From Rhodohalobacter sp. SW132 (GTDB lineage: Bacteria; Bacteroidota; Rhodothermia; Balneolales; Balneolaceae): DNA of 64,000 nt. The stretch lies in contig NZ_QUOK01000005.1 of NCBI RefSeq assembly GCF_003390325.1, positions 62,001-126,000 on the forward strand, given 5' to 3'. How positions within the stretch are numbered: position 1 is the stretch's first letter; each line of letters opens with the position of its first letter. The translations under genes and the position numbers were made by a program. This document shows positions 1 to 7,605 of this stretch, in pieces. The notes beneath the pieces are model-generated. The model searched no databases. It had not been told where the DNA came from and worked only from the letters and a program-made list of their open reading frames with translations.

Positions 1-360
1 TTTTCCCATATCTTACCCGGATATGGATCCCAGCAGTATTACGAGCTGATATCAAAATATTACCAATACCAGGCAGGGTGGGCAGATTATTACGGGTATC
101 ACAGTGCCAATAATTCAAATCCGTACCGCATTTCGCGTGATGGAGATAAAGCGAGCCCTCTTTTTTCAGAAGGAATTTCGCTGGCAGAACAGTTCAATGA
201 AGATTTCAGAACATCCAAAAACTTCAAAATGCTATTGATCGCAAACCATGTTATTTCCGCTTTCGATAGTTTCTTTACCTTTCAGCTGAAACAAAACCGG
301 CTGCAGGCAGCTACAAGTATGTCTCCCGCGAGCTATATTCAGCTCACCTATAACTTTTAA
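1..360 (+). CDS. C-terminal part of a DUF5683-like membrane/secreted protein (5' end outside window)
   Basis: An open frame runs from the first base to TAA at 358-360 and gives 119 residues. It contains LPGYGSQQYYELISKYYQYQ, then a polar stretch, a probable hydrophobic helix (KMLLIANHVISAFDSFFTFQ), and a C-terminus ending in YIQLTYNF. The order of an LPGYG-type segment, tyrosine-rich linker and NHxxSAxD helix resembles the DUF5683 proteins of Bacteroidota, which are of unknown function; I recognise this only by general pattern. The ending aromatic residue would also suit an outer-membrane protein. The PASTA gene starts 28 bp downstream on the same strand, so the two may be co-transcribed. Confidence 0.6.
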   Translation, partial: FSHILPGYGSQQYYELISKYYQYQAGWADYYGYHSANNSNPYRISRDGDKASPLFSEGISLAEQFNEDFRTSKNFKMLLIANHVISAFDSFFTFQLKQNRLQAATSMSPASYIQLTYNF

Positions 361-388
361 TGACTCCCGAAAATCCGCAGTTAATCAT

Positions 389-1219
389 ATGGACTTGCTA
401 AAAAGAATATTTACAAACAAATACCTGTATATTTTTACAGGCGGTTTGATTGCATTTGCGGCAGTAGCAGCACTATTACTGAATTTTGTGATCATGCCGA
501 ACTATACAAATTATAATGAAGGGGTTACGGTCCCAGATATCACAAAAATATCTTTGTTAGAAGCTGAACAATTACTCGAAGAGTATGGATTGCGTCACGA
601 AGTACTCGACCGAAGAGCCAATGCAGCATATCCTGCAAATTATATTATCGATCAATCTCCTTCTCCCCGTCAGTTGGTTAAACCGAACCGCAAAGTGTAT
701 CTTACTGTGAACACCGAGGTCCGGCCCACGGCTGTGGTTCCTGATCTTGTTGATTTGTCGCTCAGAAATGCACGAATCCAAATCGAGAACTATGGTTTCA
801 CGATGGGAACAACAAGCTACGAATCTTCCCGATTTAGGAATACGATAATGAGGCAGTCGCTTACTCCCGGCGATACAGTAAACCGGGGCGCAGTGATTAA
901 TCTTGTGGTGAGCGACGGACTGGGTGACCGCATTGTAACCGTTCCCGAGATTACCGGTTTGAGCTTATCACAAGCGCAGCAAAATATTCGGCAGGCCGGG
1001 TTACGGGTTGGCGAAATCCGGTTTGAATCGAGCCGTGAAGAACCGAATACCGTACTTTCAGTATCCCCTGAAGCTCAGGAACTAACCGAAGGCGAAACAC
1101 TCACACTTGTTGTTGCCGAACGGTTTGATGCCCGGGAGGAAGCCGAAACCGGTGCTGTAGATACCGACACCACCATCCAGGCACCCCCAGATACCACACG
1201 AATTGATGATAACGAATAG
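389..1219 (+). CDS. PASTA domain-containing membrane-anchored protein
   Basis: This 276-residue protein has a short cytoplasmic N-terminus, one membrane helix (about residues 13-34, YIFTGGLIAFAAVAALLLNF), and three tandem PASTA repeats at about 43-110, 113-180 and 182-248. Each repeat shows the family pattern of V-P-D/E-hydrophobic, an A-xx-x-G-L/F core, and a closing V-xx-G-xx-hydrophobic-x-V strand. The C-terminal tail is acidic and Thr-rich. PASTA domains bind peptidoglycan or muropeptides and are best known as extracellular parts of Ser/Thr kinases and PBPs. No kinase or transpeptidase domain is present, so this is a stand-alone periplasmic PASTA protein as seen in many Bacteroidota. It lies 12 bp before rpe. 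Confidence 0.85.
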   Translation: MDLLKRIFTNKYLYIFTGGLIAFAAVAALLLNFVIMPNYTNYNEGVTVPDITKISLLEAEQLLEEYGLRHEVLDRRANAAYPANYIIDQSPSPRQLVKPNRKVYLTVNTEVRPTAVVPDLVDLSLRNARIQIENYGFTMGTTSYESSRFRNTIMRQSLTPGDTVNRGAVINLVVSDGLGDRIVTVPEITGLSLSQAQQNIRQAGLRVGEIRFESSREEPNTVLSVSPEAQELTEGETLTLVVAERFDAREEAETGAVDTDTTIQAPPDTTRIDDNE

Positions 1220-1231
1220 CCAGATACCGAT

Positions 1232-1921
1232 ATGACATTTGACTCTCCCATTCTTGCCCCTTCGCTTCTGGCAGCTGACTTCACCAAACTGGGTGACGAA
1301 ATTCAAGCCTGCCTGGACTCAGAAATTAGGTGGCTGCACTGCGACATCATGGATGGGAAATTTGTACCCAACATAAGTTACGGACCGTTTGTGGTGGAAG
1401 CGATCCGCCGTGCAGCGCCGGAAACTTTTCTGGATGTGCATTTGATGATTGAAAACCCCGATGCATTTGTTGAACCCTTCGCTGATGCGGGGGCCAACCT
1501 TATATCCGTACACCAGGAGACCTGTCCGCACCTGCACCGCACCATTCAGCATATTAAAAACCAGGGATGTTTAAGCGGTGTGGTCATCAACCCGGCAACT
1601 CCGGTAGATACGCTCTACCCGATTTTTGAAGATGTAGACCTTGTGCTCGTGATGAGCGTTAATCCGGGTTTTGGAGGTCAGTCGTTCATCGAATCTAGTC
1701 TGAAGAAAATTTATAAACTCAATGAGATCAGAAAACAAACACAAATGGAATTTCTGATTCAGGTTGATGGTGGCGTAAACCGGGAGAACTGCACCCAGCT
1801 GGTTAGAAAAGGGGCAGATGTGCTCGTTGCCGGCAGCAGTGTTTTTAAACAAGAGAGCATTTCAGAGGCAATTCAGGGCCTGAGATCTAAAATGAATGCG
1901 GGCCGCGCTGATTTGGTTTAA
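1232..1921 (+). CDS. rpe: ribulose-phosphate 3-epimerase
   Basis: The protein interconverts D-ribulose 5-phosphate and D-xylulose 5-phosphate in the pentose phosphate pathway. At 229 residues it has normal family length and is a complete TIM barrel. Visible motifs are APSLLAADF near the N-terminus, LHCDIMDGKFVPN with metal/catalytic residues H36 and D38, DVHLMIENP with H70, the phosphate/loop motif MSVNPGFGGQ (141-150), and QVDGGVN with the second catalytic D179. The start lies 12 bp after the PASTA gene stop, which suggests co-transcription. Nothing is missing or unusual. Confidence 0.97.
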   Translation: MTFDSPILAPSLLAADFTKLGDEIQACLDSEIRWLHCDIMDGKFVPNISYGPFVVEAIRRAAPETFLDVHLMIENPDAFVEPFADAGANLISVHQETCPHLHRTIQHIKNQGCLSGVVINPATPVDTLYPIFEDVDLVLVMSVNPGFGGQSFIESSLKKIYKLNEIRKQTQMEFLIQVDGGVNRENCTQLVRKGADVLVAGSSVFKQESISEAIQGLRSKMNAGRADLV

Positions 1922-2073
1922 ATAAAGCTGAATTCTGACTATTTTATAGGATTGTTTTCCTATCATTCAAAAAATTAATAATACATATCGAAACCAAAGA
2001 ACATATTACAGAAAAAACGGTACTCATCGAAGATGCAGATCCTGTTGTTGTTTTAGGATTTGACGACAGAAAT

Positions 2074-2982
2074 TTGTCGCAGCTTGAACAAGCATTTCCC
2101 AATACTACTCTTACCGCCAGGGGAAGCAAAATCAAACTGAAGGGCCCCGGTGGCGAGGTGGAAACTCTCTCTGATATCCTGGATGATATGATCTCGATGG
2201 TACGCCGCGGTGGCGAGATTACAAAGAGCGATGTATCTACCCTTCTTGCACTGGCAAACAAAGTAGAGGGAAAATCCAGGCCGGAAAAAACTCCATTTAA
2301 GCAAGATACCGGAGATATCATTCTTCACACCCATACAGGGGAATCTGTTGCCGCAAAAACTGAAGGACAGCTTAATATCATCCGGCAATCTGAAAATAAT
2401 GACATCCTGTTTGCGATCGGTCCGGCCGGTACCGGGAAAACCTACACATCGGTAGCACTTGCAGTTCGTGCTCTCAAACAGCGCAAAGTGAAACGAATTA
2501 TCCTGGCGAGACCCGCCGTGGAAGCCGGTGAAAACCTTGGGTTCCTGCCGGGAGATCTCAAAGAAAAAATCGATCCGTACCTGCGTCCGCTCTATGATGC
2601 ACTGGAAGAGATGATTGAATTTGATAAGCTTGAATTTCAGCTGCAAAAAAACATCATCGAAATTGCACCGCTTGCCTACATGCGCGGCCGCACACTCAAC
2701 AACGCATTTGTGATACTTGATGAGGCGCAGAATGCCACAAACACACAAATGAAGATGTTTTTAACACGAATTGGCTTCAACAGCCGCGCGATCATTACCG
2801 GTGATATCACACAAACCGACCTTCCCCGAAAACAGGAATCCGGATTAATCACCATACAGAAAATCCTGAAAAACATCGACGGAATAGCCTTTGCTTACCT
2901 TAATCAGGATGATGTCGTTCGCCATAAACTCGTGCGTGATATCATTGATGCATACGATAAATATGAAAGTAAAAAGAGATAA
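2074..2982 (+). CDS. phoH: PhoH family ATPase (start uncertain, probably upstream)
   Basis: PhoH-like cytoplasmic ATPases are linked to RNA metabolism and ribosome maturation. From the TTG at 2074 the protein has 302 residues, with Walker A GPAGTGKT at about 116-123, the NLGFLPGDLKEKIDPYLRP segment, YMRGRTLNNAFVILDEAQN (Walker B) and the GDITQTDLP sensor region. The usual PhoH N-terminus (acidic, then DP-hydrophobic-LG-xx-D-x-NL) is encoded in the same frame upstream: codons at about 2008-2073 read TEKTVLIEDADPVVVLGFDD. No ATG, GTG or TTG exists in that frame between the stop at 1936-1938 and 2074. True initiation may use a rare codon (ATT at 2005 would give a natural start; ATA at 1978 or 1981 are others), or a base is wrong. 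I keep 2074 as the first conventional start. Confidence 0.9.
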   Translation: MSQLEQAFPNTTLTARGSKIKLKGPGGEVETLSDILDDMISMVRRGGEITKSDVSTLLALANKVEGKSRPEKTPFKQDTGDIILHTHTGESVAAKTEGQLNIIRQSENNDILFAIGPAGTGKTYTSVALAVRALKQRKVKRIILARPAVEAGENLGFLPGDLKEKIDPYLRPLYDALEEMIEFDKLEFQLQKNIIEIAPLAYMRGRTLNNAFVILDEAQNATNTQMKMFLTRIGFNSRAIITGDITQTDLPRKQESGLITIQKILKNIDGIAFAYLNQDDVVRHKLVRDIIDAYDKYESKKR

Positions 2983-3013
2983 ATAATCGTATCTGAAGAG
3001 ATTCAAAAAAATT

Positions 3014-3805
3014 ATGGCTACCGTAACACCCCTCTACGAAGGCACCTTTTCTGTTGGCCTCGATAAAGAATTTAACCGAATTGACCGAAACGACCCTCCC
3101 AAAAAAGGAGCCCTTAAACTTTCAATCAACCCGTTTCTGATCCAGGATAACGACCGGAATATTCTGTTTGATGCAGGAATTGGTGATTTGCTTGGCAACG
3201 ATACTACCATCGACACCATTCTCGAAAACCTGGACAACCATTCTGTTCAGGATTACGAAATTACCGATATCTTTTTAAGTCATCTCCATTTTGATCATAT
3301 CGCGGGAATCGCCAATCAAAAAAATGGATACTGGGAACTTACATTCCCCGACGCAGCTATTTGGGTTTCAAAAGCGGAATGGGAAAAACTGCGATCTATC
3401 ATAGATGAACAGGACGACAGTAAGCGCGATTTTTTCTACTTTGTCGACAGCCATGCCGACCTTCATTTTTTTGAAAGTGATGTTGAAGAGCCGATTCCCA
3501 ATGTCCGGGTTGAACGAATTGGCGGACATACCGAATATCACAACGCACTGTTTTATGAAAACGGAGATTCCAAATTTGTGATGGCCGGCGATGTGATCGG
3601 CACCCGGGGAGCTGTAAACCGTACCTACGCGGCCAAGTATGATTTTGATCCGAAGCAAAGCATGGAACAGCGTAAGAGAATTCAGGAACTTGCCTACAAG
3701 AAAAACCACGCTATCCTGGCCTATCATGAGACGGACCATCCCGTTTTCAAACTGACTGATTACAGCGAAAACAAAGGGTATAACATTGAAAATCAGACTG
3801 AATGA
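3014..3805 (+). CDS. MBL-fold metallo-hydrolase
   Basis: This 263-residue member of the metallo-beta-lactamase superfamily carries the zinc-binding HxHxDH motif in SHLHFDHIAG (H90, H92, D94, H95). A further metal His is likely in GGHTEYH, an Asp in MAGDVIG, and a C-terminal His in ILAYHETDHP. These indicate an active binuclear metal hydrolase in the quorum-quenching lactonase / AttM-like branch, but the substrate cannot be named from sequence. It has no signal peptide, so it is cytoplasmic. Its TGA overlaps the next ATG (ATGA), which shows tight translational coupling with the purine nucleoside phosphorylase. Confidence 0.88.
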   Translation: MATVTPLYEGTFSVGLDKEFNRIDRNDPPKKGALKLSINPFLIQDNDRNILFDAGIGDLLGNDTTIDTILENLDNHSVQDYEITDIFLSHLHFDHIAGIANQKNGYWELTFPDAAIWVSKAEWEKLRSIIDEQDDSKRDFFYFVDSHADLHFFESDVEEPIPNVRVERIGGHTEYHNALFYENGDSKFVMAGDVIGTRGAVNRTYAAKYDFDPKQSMEQRKRIQELAYKKNHAILAYHETDHPVFKLTDYSENKGYNIENQTE

Positions 3806-4593
3806 GCTATCCCGCTACTATCGAACCGATCAAACAGTACCTGCTCCAAAATGGAGTTTCAGAATCTCCGGAAGCGGCTGTAATTCTCGGATCCGGCCTG
3901 GGCGGGTTTTCATCATCAATCAAAAATTATACGGCTATTCCCTACAATTCTATTCCCGGCTTTCCCGAAACGTCTGTACAGGGACACTCCGGTGAGTTGA
4001 TTTTTGGTGAAGTGGCCGACAAACCGATTCTCGCGTTTTCGGGCAGATTTCACCATTACGAAGGGCATCCGTTTGAGCGCACCGTACTGCCGGTTCACCT
4101 CGCAAAAGCGTTTGATGTTGAAAAACTGATTATTTCAAATGCCGCCGGAGCAATCAATACGCGGTTTAAAGTAGGCGATTTGATGGTGATTGATGATGTG
4201 TTCAGGCCGTTTTATTCTGTCGCCTCAACATCTTCTCCCCGATTCAAATACAATCTGTATAAAATCGCCGACGATGTACGAAAAATCGGGGCATCTATCG
4301 GGCTTGACCTCCAGAGGGGCACATATCTCTTTGCAAACGGACCGAATTACGAAACGAAAGCCGAAATACGCGCCTTCAGAGTGCTCGGCGCCGACGTGGT
4401 GGGCATGAGTACTGCACCGGAACTGATCGAGGCGTCTCGGCTGAATCTGAAAGCTGCGGCTATCTCTATGGTTACCAACATGGCCGCCGGCGTGGTGAAA
4501 GGAAAACTCGATCACTCCGAGGTAAAAATAGCAGCCGAAACCCGAAAAGAAGATTTTGCCCGGTTAGTGACGGAATTGGTAAAAAAATTGTAA
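3802..4593 (+). CDS. punA: purine-nucleoside phosphorylase (trimeric PNP type)
   Basis: The enzyme cleaves purine (deoxy)nucleosides with phosphate to free base and (deoxy)ribose 1-phosphate in purine salvage. It has 263 residues. Signatures of the trimeric PNP/MTAP family are VILGSGLGGF (phosphate loop, 28-36), GHSG with H62, FSGRFHHYEGH (80-89), SNAAGAIN (112-119), GPNYETKAEIRAF, GMSTAPE and VTNMAAG with the purine-contact Asn. The start overlaps the MBL hydrolase stop by four bases. The 3' end faces the DUF3307 gene across only 19 bp, with no obvious terminator hairpin. Confidence 0.95.
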   Translation: MSYPATIEPIKQYLLQNGVSESPEAAVILGSGLGGFSSSIKNYTAIPYNSIPGFPETSVQGHSGELIFGEVADKPILAFSGRFHHYEGHPFERTVLPVHLAKAFDVEKLIISNAAGAINTRFKVGDLMVIDDVFRPFYSVASTSSPRFKYNLYKIADDVRKIGASIGLDLQRGTYLFANGPNYETKAEIRAFRVLGADVVGMSTAPELIEASRLNLKAAAISMVTNMAAGVVKGKLDHSEVKIAAETRKEDFARLVTELVKKL

Positions 4594-4612
4594 CTGCTGC
4601 GACCTGGTGTGA

Positions 4613-5320
4613 TCATTGGATAAGTCTAAGTCCCCAAATCATTGCCAAGCCGGTGAGTATCGCTATAAAAAAACTGAGAAGCGTACCGATCAAAATGTAC
4701 TCTGTCAGTTTTCGGTCCTCAGATCGGCTCAAGTCACCGAACCTGAATACGCTTTTGGCGGCAAGCAGGAATCCAATCACCGACAGGTTTGATGTAAGCA
4801 TTGCGATAATAATAAAGAGCCGCTCAAGAATACCAATATATGTTCCCGCTCCCCTTAGAGTCCCGTCATCATTTGATTCAAACTGTTGACTCCACCCCTG
4901 CATGAACCGCTGTATGATGATAGCTGCTGGATAGGTGACAAACAAAACGCCGGTTAAGACAACCCAAATTGTATTCACCGGTACATCAACCATTGAAAAT
5001 TCCCAGTAGAAACTCCAGACCAATAATAAAATAGTCAGATGAGCAAGTTGGTCGATCGTAAACCACCGCAACTGGGTTTCTTCGCGCTGGAATGTAAGTT
5101 TTATGCCATCAATTACAAGATGAGTTCCGGCGATGAAAAGCGCAACAGACCAAACCGACCAATTCCAAAGCACCCCCATTATTAACAAAAAATGAATGAG
5201 CGAGTGTACCCAAAGCCAGGGTGATCTCCATTTTCTCTCATTTTTGTCTTTAATCCAGCTTTTTGGCTGGAGGATAAAATCCCCTACAAGGTGCGCTAAA
5301 AGTAATTTTACAAGTATCAT
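4613..5320 (-). CDS. DUF3307 multi-pass membrane protein
   Basis: The family's opening motif is plain: LLLAHLVGDFILQPKSWI, followed by HSLIHF and the THLVIDGIKL helix with conserved His and Asp. The 235-residue protein has five or more hydrophobic segments, spread from the N-terminus to ILIGTLLSFFIAILTGLAMI at the C-terminus. The biochemical function of DUF3307 is unknown. The gene starts 13 bp after satD on the same strand, and the two families often occur as a pair. It therefore probably belongs to the SatD regulon and is controlled by the palindromes upstream of satD. The conserved His/Asp in membrane segments could bind metal or form a catalytic site; that is inference. Confidence 0.85.
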   Translation of the reverse strand: MILVKLLLAHLVGDFILQPKSWIKDKNERKWRSPWLWVHSLIHFLLIMGVLWNWSVWSVALFIAGTHLVIDGIKLTFQREETQLRWFTIDQLAHLTILLLVWSFYWEFSMVDVPVNTIWVVLTGVLFVTYPAAIIIQRFMQGWSQQFESNDDGTLRGAGTYIGILERLFIIIAMLTSNLSVIGFLLAAKSVFRFGDLSRSEDRKLTEYILIGTLLSFFIAILTGLAMIWGLRLIQ

Positions 5321-5333
5321 CCCTACGAGACTT

Positions 5334-5954
5334 TCAATTATATTCGTTATTTAACTTATCCCTGAAATACTGCTCTAACTCAATAATCTCATGAACGGAA
5401 CCTCGCTTAATCCTTTCATTTACAGTTGATTGAGCAATTCCCAGTTTATCCGCAATATCTGTTTGAGTAATCCCGGGTTCGCTAAACAGTAATTCAGATA
5501 CTTCGGCCGTTTTACTCGTCCATGAATTCATAATCACCAGGGCGAGCTTAAACATCAAATTTAGTTCTTTATTTATACTTTCACTGGGTGTTCGGATGCC
5601 CAGATGGACATTTTCTTGTTTCAATTCATCCAGAAGCGTACCCGAGTACACAAAGGCATCTCCACTCGATTCGCTTATGTACCCCTCCCTGTACCCTCGT
5701 TCTCCTACACCTATCGAAAGTCTTACATCAAGTTTTTTGTGGTTTAACTTTTTGATGATTGATTTAATGACAATCGCCACACGCAGTGCATCTTCAGAAT
5801 TTGCTTCAAGCTGGAAACTATCACCCCGGTATATTTGCCAATCTGTTGGAGTTTCTCCCAGGCTTTGAAACCATTTTTTTAGCGGATCCATCCAGATTGA
5901 TGGATTACTAACGGTTTGTGATTGAACTATATCTCCTGTTATGGTGGCGATCAT
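5334..5954 (-). CDS. satD: SatD family protein: cyclase-like domain plus C-terminal HTH
   Basis: This 206-residue protein matches the SatD family. Its N-terminal part (1-120) has TGDIVQS at residues 6-12 (Asp8), IYRGDSFQL at 41-49 (Asp45), an amphipathic helix, DVRLSIGVG at 76-84, and a SSGDAFVYSG segment at 96-105. That order resembles class III nucleotide cyclase or GGDEF palm domains, with both metal Asp positions kept but the usual transition-state Asn and Arg of cyclases absent. Residues about 158-183 (PGITQTDIADKLGIAQSTVNERIKRG) form a clear helix-turn-helix. It starts at the ATG at 5954, directly behind three palindromes that are probably its own operators. DUF3307 follows 13 bp downstream. 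The cyclase comparison is my own reading and no activity is claimed. Confidence 0.82.
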   Translation of the reverse strand: MIATITGDIVQSQTVSNPSIWMDPLKKWFQSLGETPTDWQIYRGDSFQLEANSEDALRVAIVIKSIIKKLNHKKLDVRLSIGVGERGYREGYISESSGDAFVYSGTLLDELKQENVHLGIRTPSESINKELNLMFKLALVIMNSWTSKTAEVSELLFSEPGITQTDIADKLGIAQSTVNERIKRGSVHEIIELEQYFRDKLNNEYN

Positions 5955-5960
5955 ATCTCA

Positions 5961-6041
5961 ATATCGTCTTTTTAAACGATATTTTCAAATTATCGTCTAA
6001 TTTAACGATAATTATCTATTATCGTGTAATAGGACGATAAT
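5961..6041 (-). promoter_or_regulatory. three phased palindromic operators upstream of satD
   Basis: Three copies of ATCGT-N8-ACGAT lie upstream of the satD start: 5962-5981 (TATCGT/ACGATA), 5991-6010 (TATCGT/ACGATA), and 6018-6041 (ATTATCGT/ACGATAAT). Their centres are 5971.5, 6000.5 and 6029.5, so the spacing is exactly 29 bp both times. The spacers differ in sequence, so the conserved part is the half-sites rather than a simple tandem copy. Dimeric HTH binding and autoregulation by the SatD protein are inferred. The promoter itself is not clearly visible inside the AT-rich stretch. Confidence 0.75.
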
Positions 6042-6085
6042 ATATACCCGTAATGATCGGCCGCGTAAGAAGTGAGATAACTGTG

Positions 6086-7564
6086 CTATAACAGTGTTTT
6101 TTGATTCCCATATGTATCTAAGTACTGTTTCAGTTTCACTTTTTTACGCGTACTATTGCTGGTCATATAGCGCAGCTTCCCAAAGATCGGCCGCTCCTGC
6201 CAGGCGCGGTCAAACCGCCCGAAACACCAGAAAATTCCCGAGTAACTATTCGGATCGCGTCCATCAATAGCGTATGTGTTATTGAGATCAATAAGATATT
6301 GAAGGGCTGTTCTGTGGTCAGGTGTCCACTCAATTACTTTCTTTCCCCAAAGCATCCGCAGGTAGTTATGGATGATACCATCCTTGCGCAGCTGAGTTTG
6401 TGCAGCATTCCAGATATCATCACCTGTCTGCGCATTTTCCAGCTCTTCGTATGAGTAGATATGTTCCCGAGGATCATCTTTATGCTCTTCCATCGTTTTA
6501 AGAGCCCAATCTGGCAGGCTTTCATACGCATCATAATCCTTGCGATGGTGAGCAAAATGAAACCCGACCTCGCGCCAGGTGATCACCTCATCCAAAAAAC
6601 CATCGATATTCGGATCGCCATTAAAAAAACCGCCAGTGGATCCTTTATTGAACGAAATTTTATCCAGGTCCCACCCTTCTGGCTGATGCTGAAGAACCGC
6701 ACGAACAATTTCGTACTCAGAAATTTTTCCAAAGTGGAGCCAGGGACTCAGTCCGCTTGTTATATTTTCATCGGGATGATTCCGCTTCTCGTCGTATACA
6801 TGCAATCCGTTCCGTATAAAACTGCCCAGTTTTCCGGTGGCTGCAGACCGTGCCCCATTCATTTCCACCGGATGCACATCATGATTGATTTCGAGTCCGG
6901 AAATAAAATCGGGAATGGAATTCAGGGCATCTTCAGCATCCGGCAGATTGCTGAAGGTGGATCCATCAAGTTCAATCGATTCCCTGTTTTCAAGATCATC
7001 CAGGGGATTTTGCCGAGGCGGATTTGTATACGCTTCGATAAAATTCTTCTGCATGATCTTGCGGAAAAAGTAGGCGCTGTAGGGATCTTTATCGGTGAGA
7101 CCGAGCGGTATCAAACCGTTACTGTCAACCGTGTAGTATGGAATTTTCAGCTCATCCGGGTACGTTTCATTTCGTTTCCGCATGATAAATACGGGGTATT
7201 CATCGGTTACCAAAACTGAAGCTTTCGAAGAGAGTTTCCGAAGAAGATTGTCGTACTGACCCGGTTCTGCCTCAACAAAGGAGACGTAATTGAGATCCTG
7301 TTCCCGGGCATAATTGAGATGTTCTTTCATCCCCTGCATCATAAAGGTGTGGGAACGGTCTGTAGCCCAGGGATAATCACACGAGAAAGCTTCGAGTATG
7401 AGAAGCGGCTTGTTCAATTTATTTGCCCAGCCTACTGCATATTCGAGGGCAAAATTGTAGTGAAACCTTCTGTTAATCTGCATCCAGTAGAGTACGTACT
7501 CTCCCTCTGCGTTTGGTTCGGTTTGATTACGTGGAAAGACCCGATCGCTATTGAAATTTTTCAT
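6086..7564 (-). CDS. phr: class II CPD photolyase (deoxyribodipyrimidine photo-lyase)
   Basis: This flavoenzyme uses blue light to split cyclobutane pyrimidine dimers. The 492 residues match class II photolyases: an N-terminal Rossmann-like antenna domain (VLYWMQINRRFHYNFAL, then PLLILEAF), the SPWLHFGKIS helix, and a C-terminal FAD domain with DEVITWREVGFHF, WNAAQTQLRKDGIIHNYLRM, WGKKVIEW and the DGRDPNSYSGIFWCFGRFDR segment. The HNYLRMLWGKK motif separates class II from class I enzymes. It lies 41 bp downstream of the AI-2E permease gene on the same strand, and satD follows after a 131-bp gap holding the three operators. Confidence 0.95.
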   Translation of the reverse strand: MKNFNSDRVFPRNQTEPNAEGEYVLYWMQINRRFHYNFALEYAVGWANKLNKPLLILEAFSCDYPWATDRSHTFMMQGMKEHLNYAREQDLNYVSFVEAEPGQYDNLLRKLSSKASVLVTDEYPVFIMRKRNETYPDELKIPYYTVDSNGLIPLGLTDKDPYSAYFFRKIMQKNFIEAYTNPPRQNPLDDLENRESIELDGSTFSNLPDAEDALNSIPDFISGLEINHDVHPVEMNGARSAATGKLGSFIRNGLHVYDEKRNHPDENITSGLSPWLHFGKISEYEIVRAVLQHQPEGWDLDKISFNKGSTGGFFNGDPNIDGFLDEVITWREVGFHFAHHRKDYDAYESLPDWALKTMEEHKDDPREHIYSYEELENAQTGDDIWNAAQTQLRKDGIIHNYLRMLWGKKVIEWTPDHRTALQYLIDLNNTYAIDGRDPNSYSGIFWCFGRFDRAWQERPIFGKLRYMTSNSTRKKVKLKQYLDTYGNQKTLL

Positions 7565-7605
7565 GATGTCAAAAACAATCTGCTCCGGGAATCAATTCCC
7601 GACAA

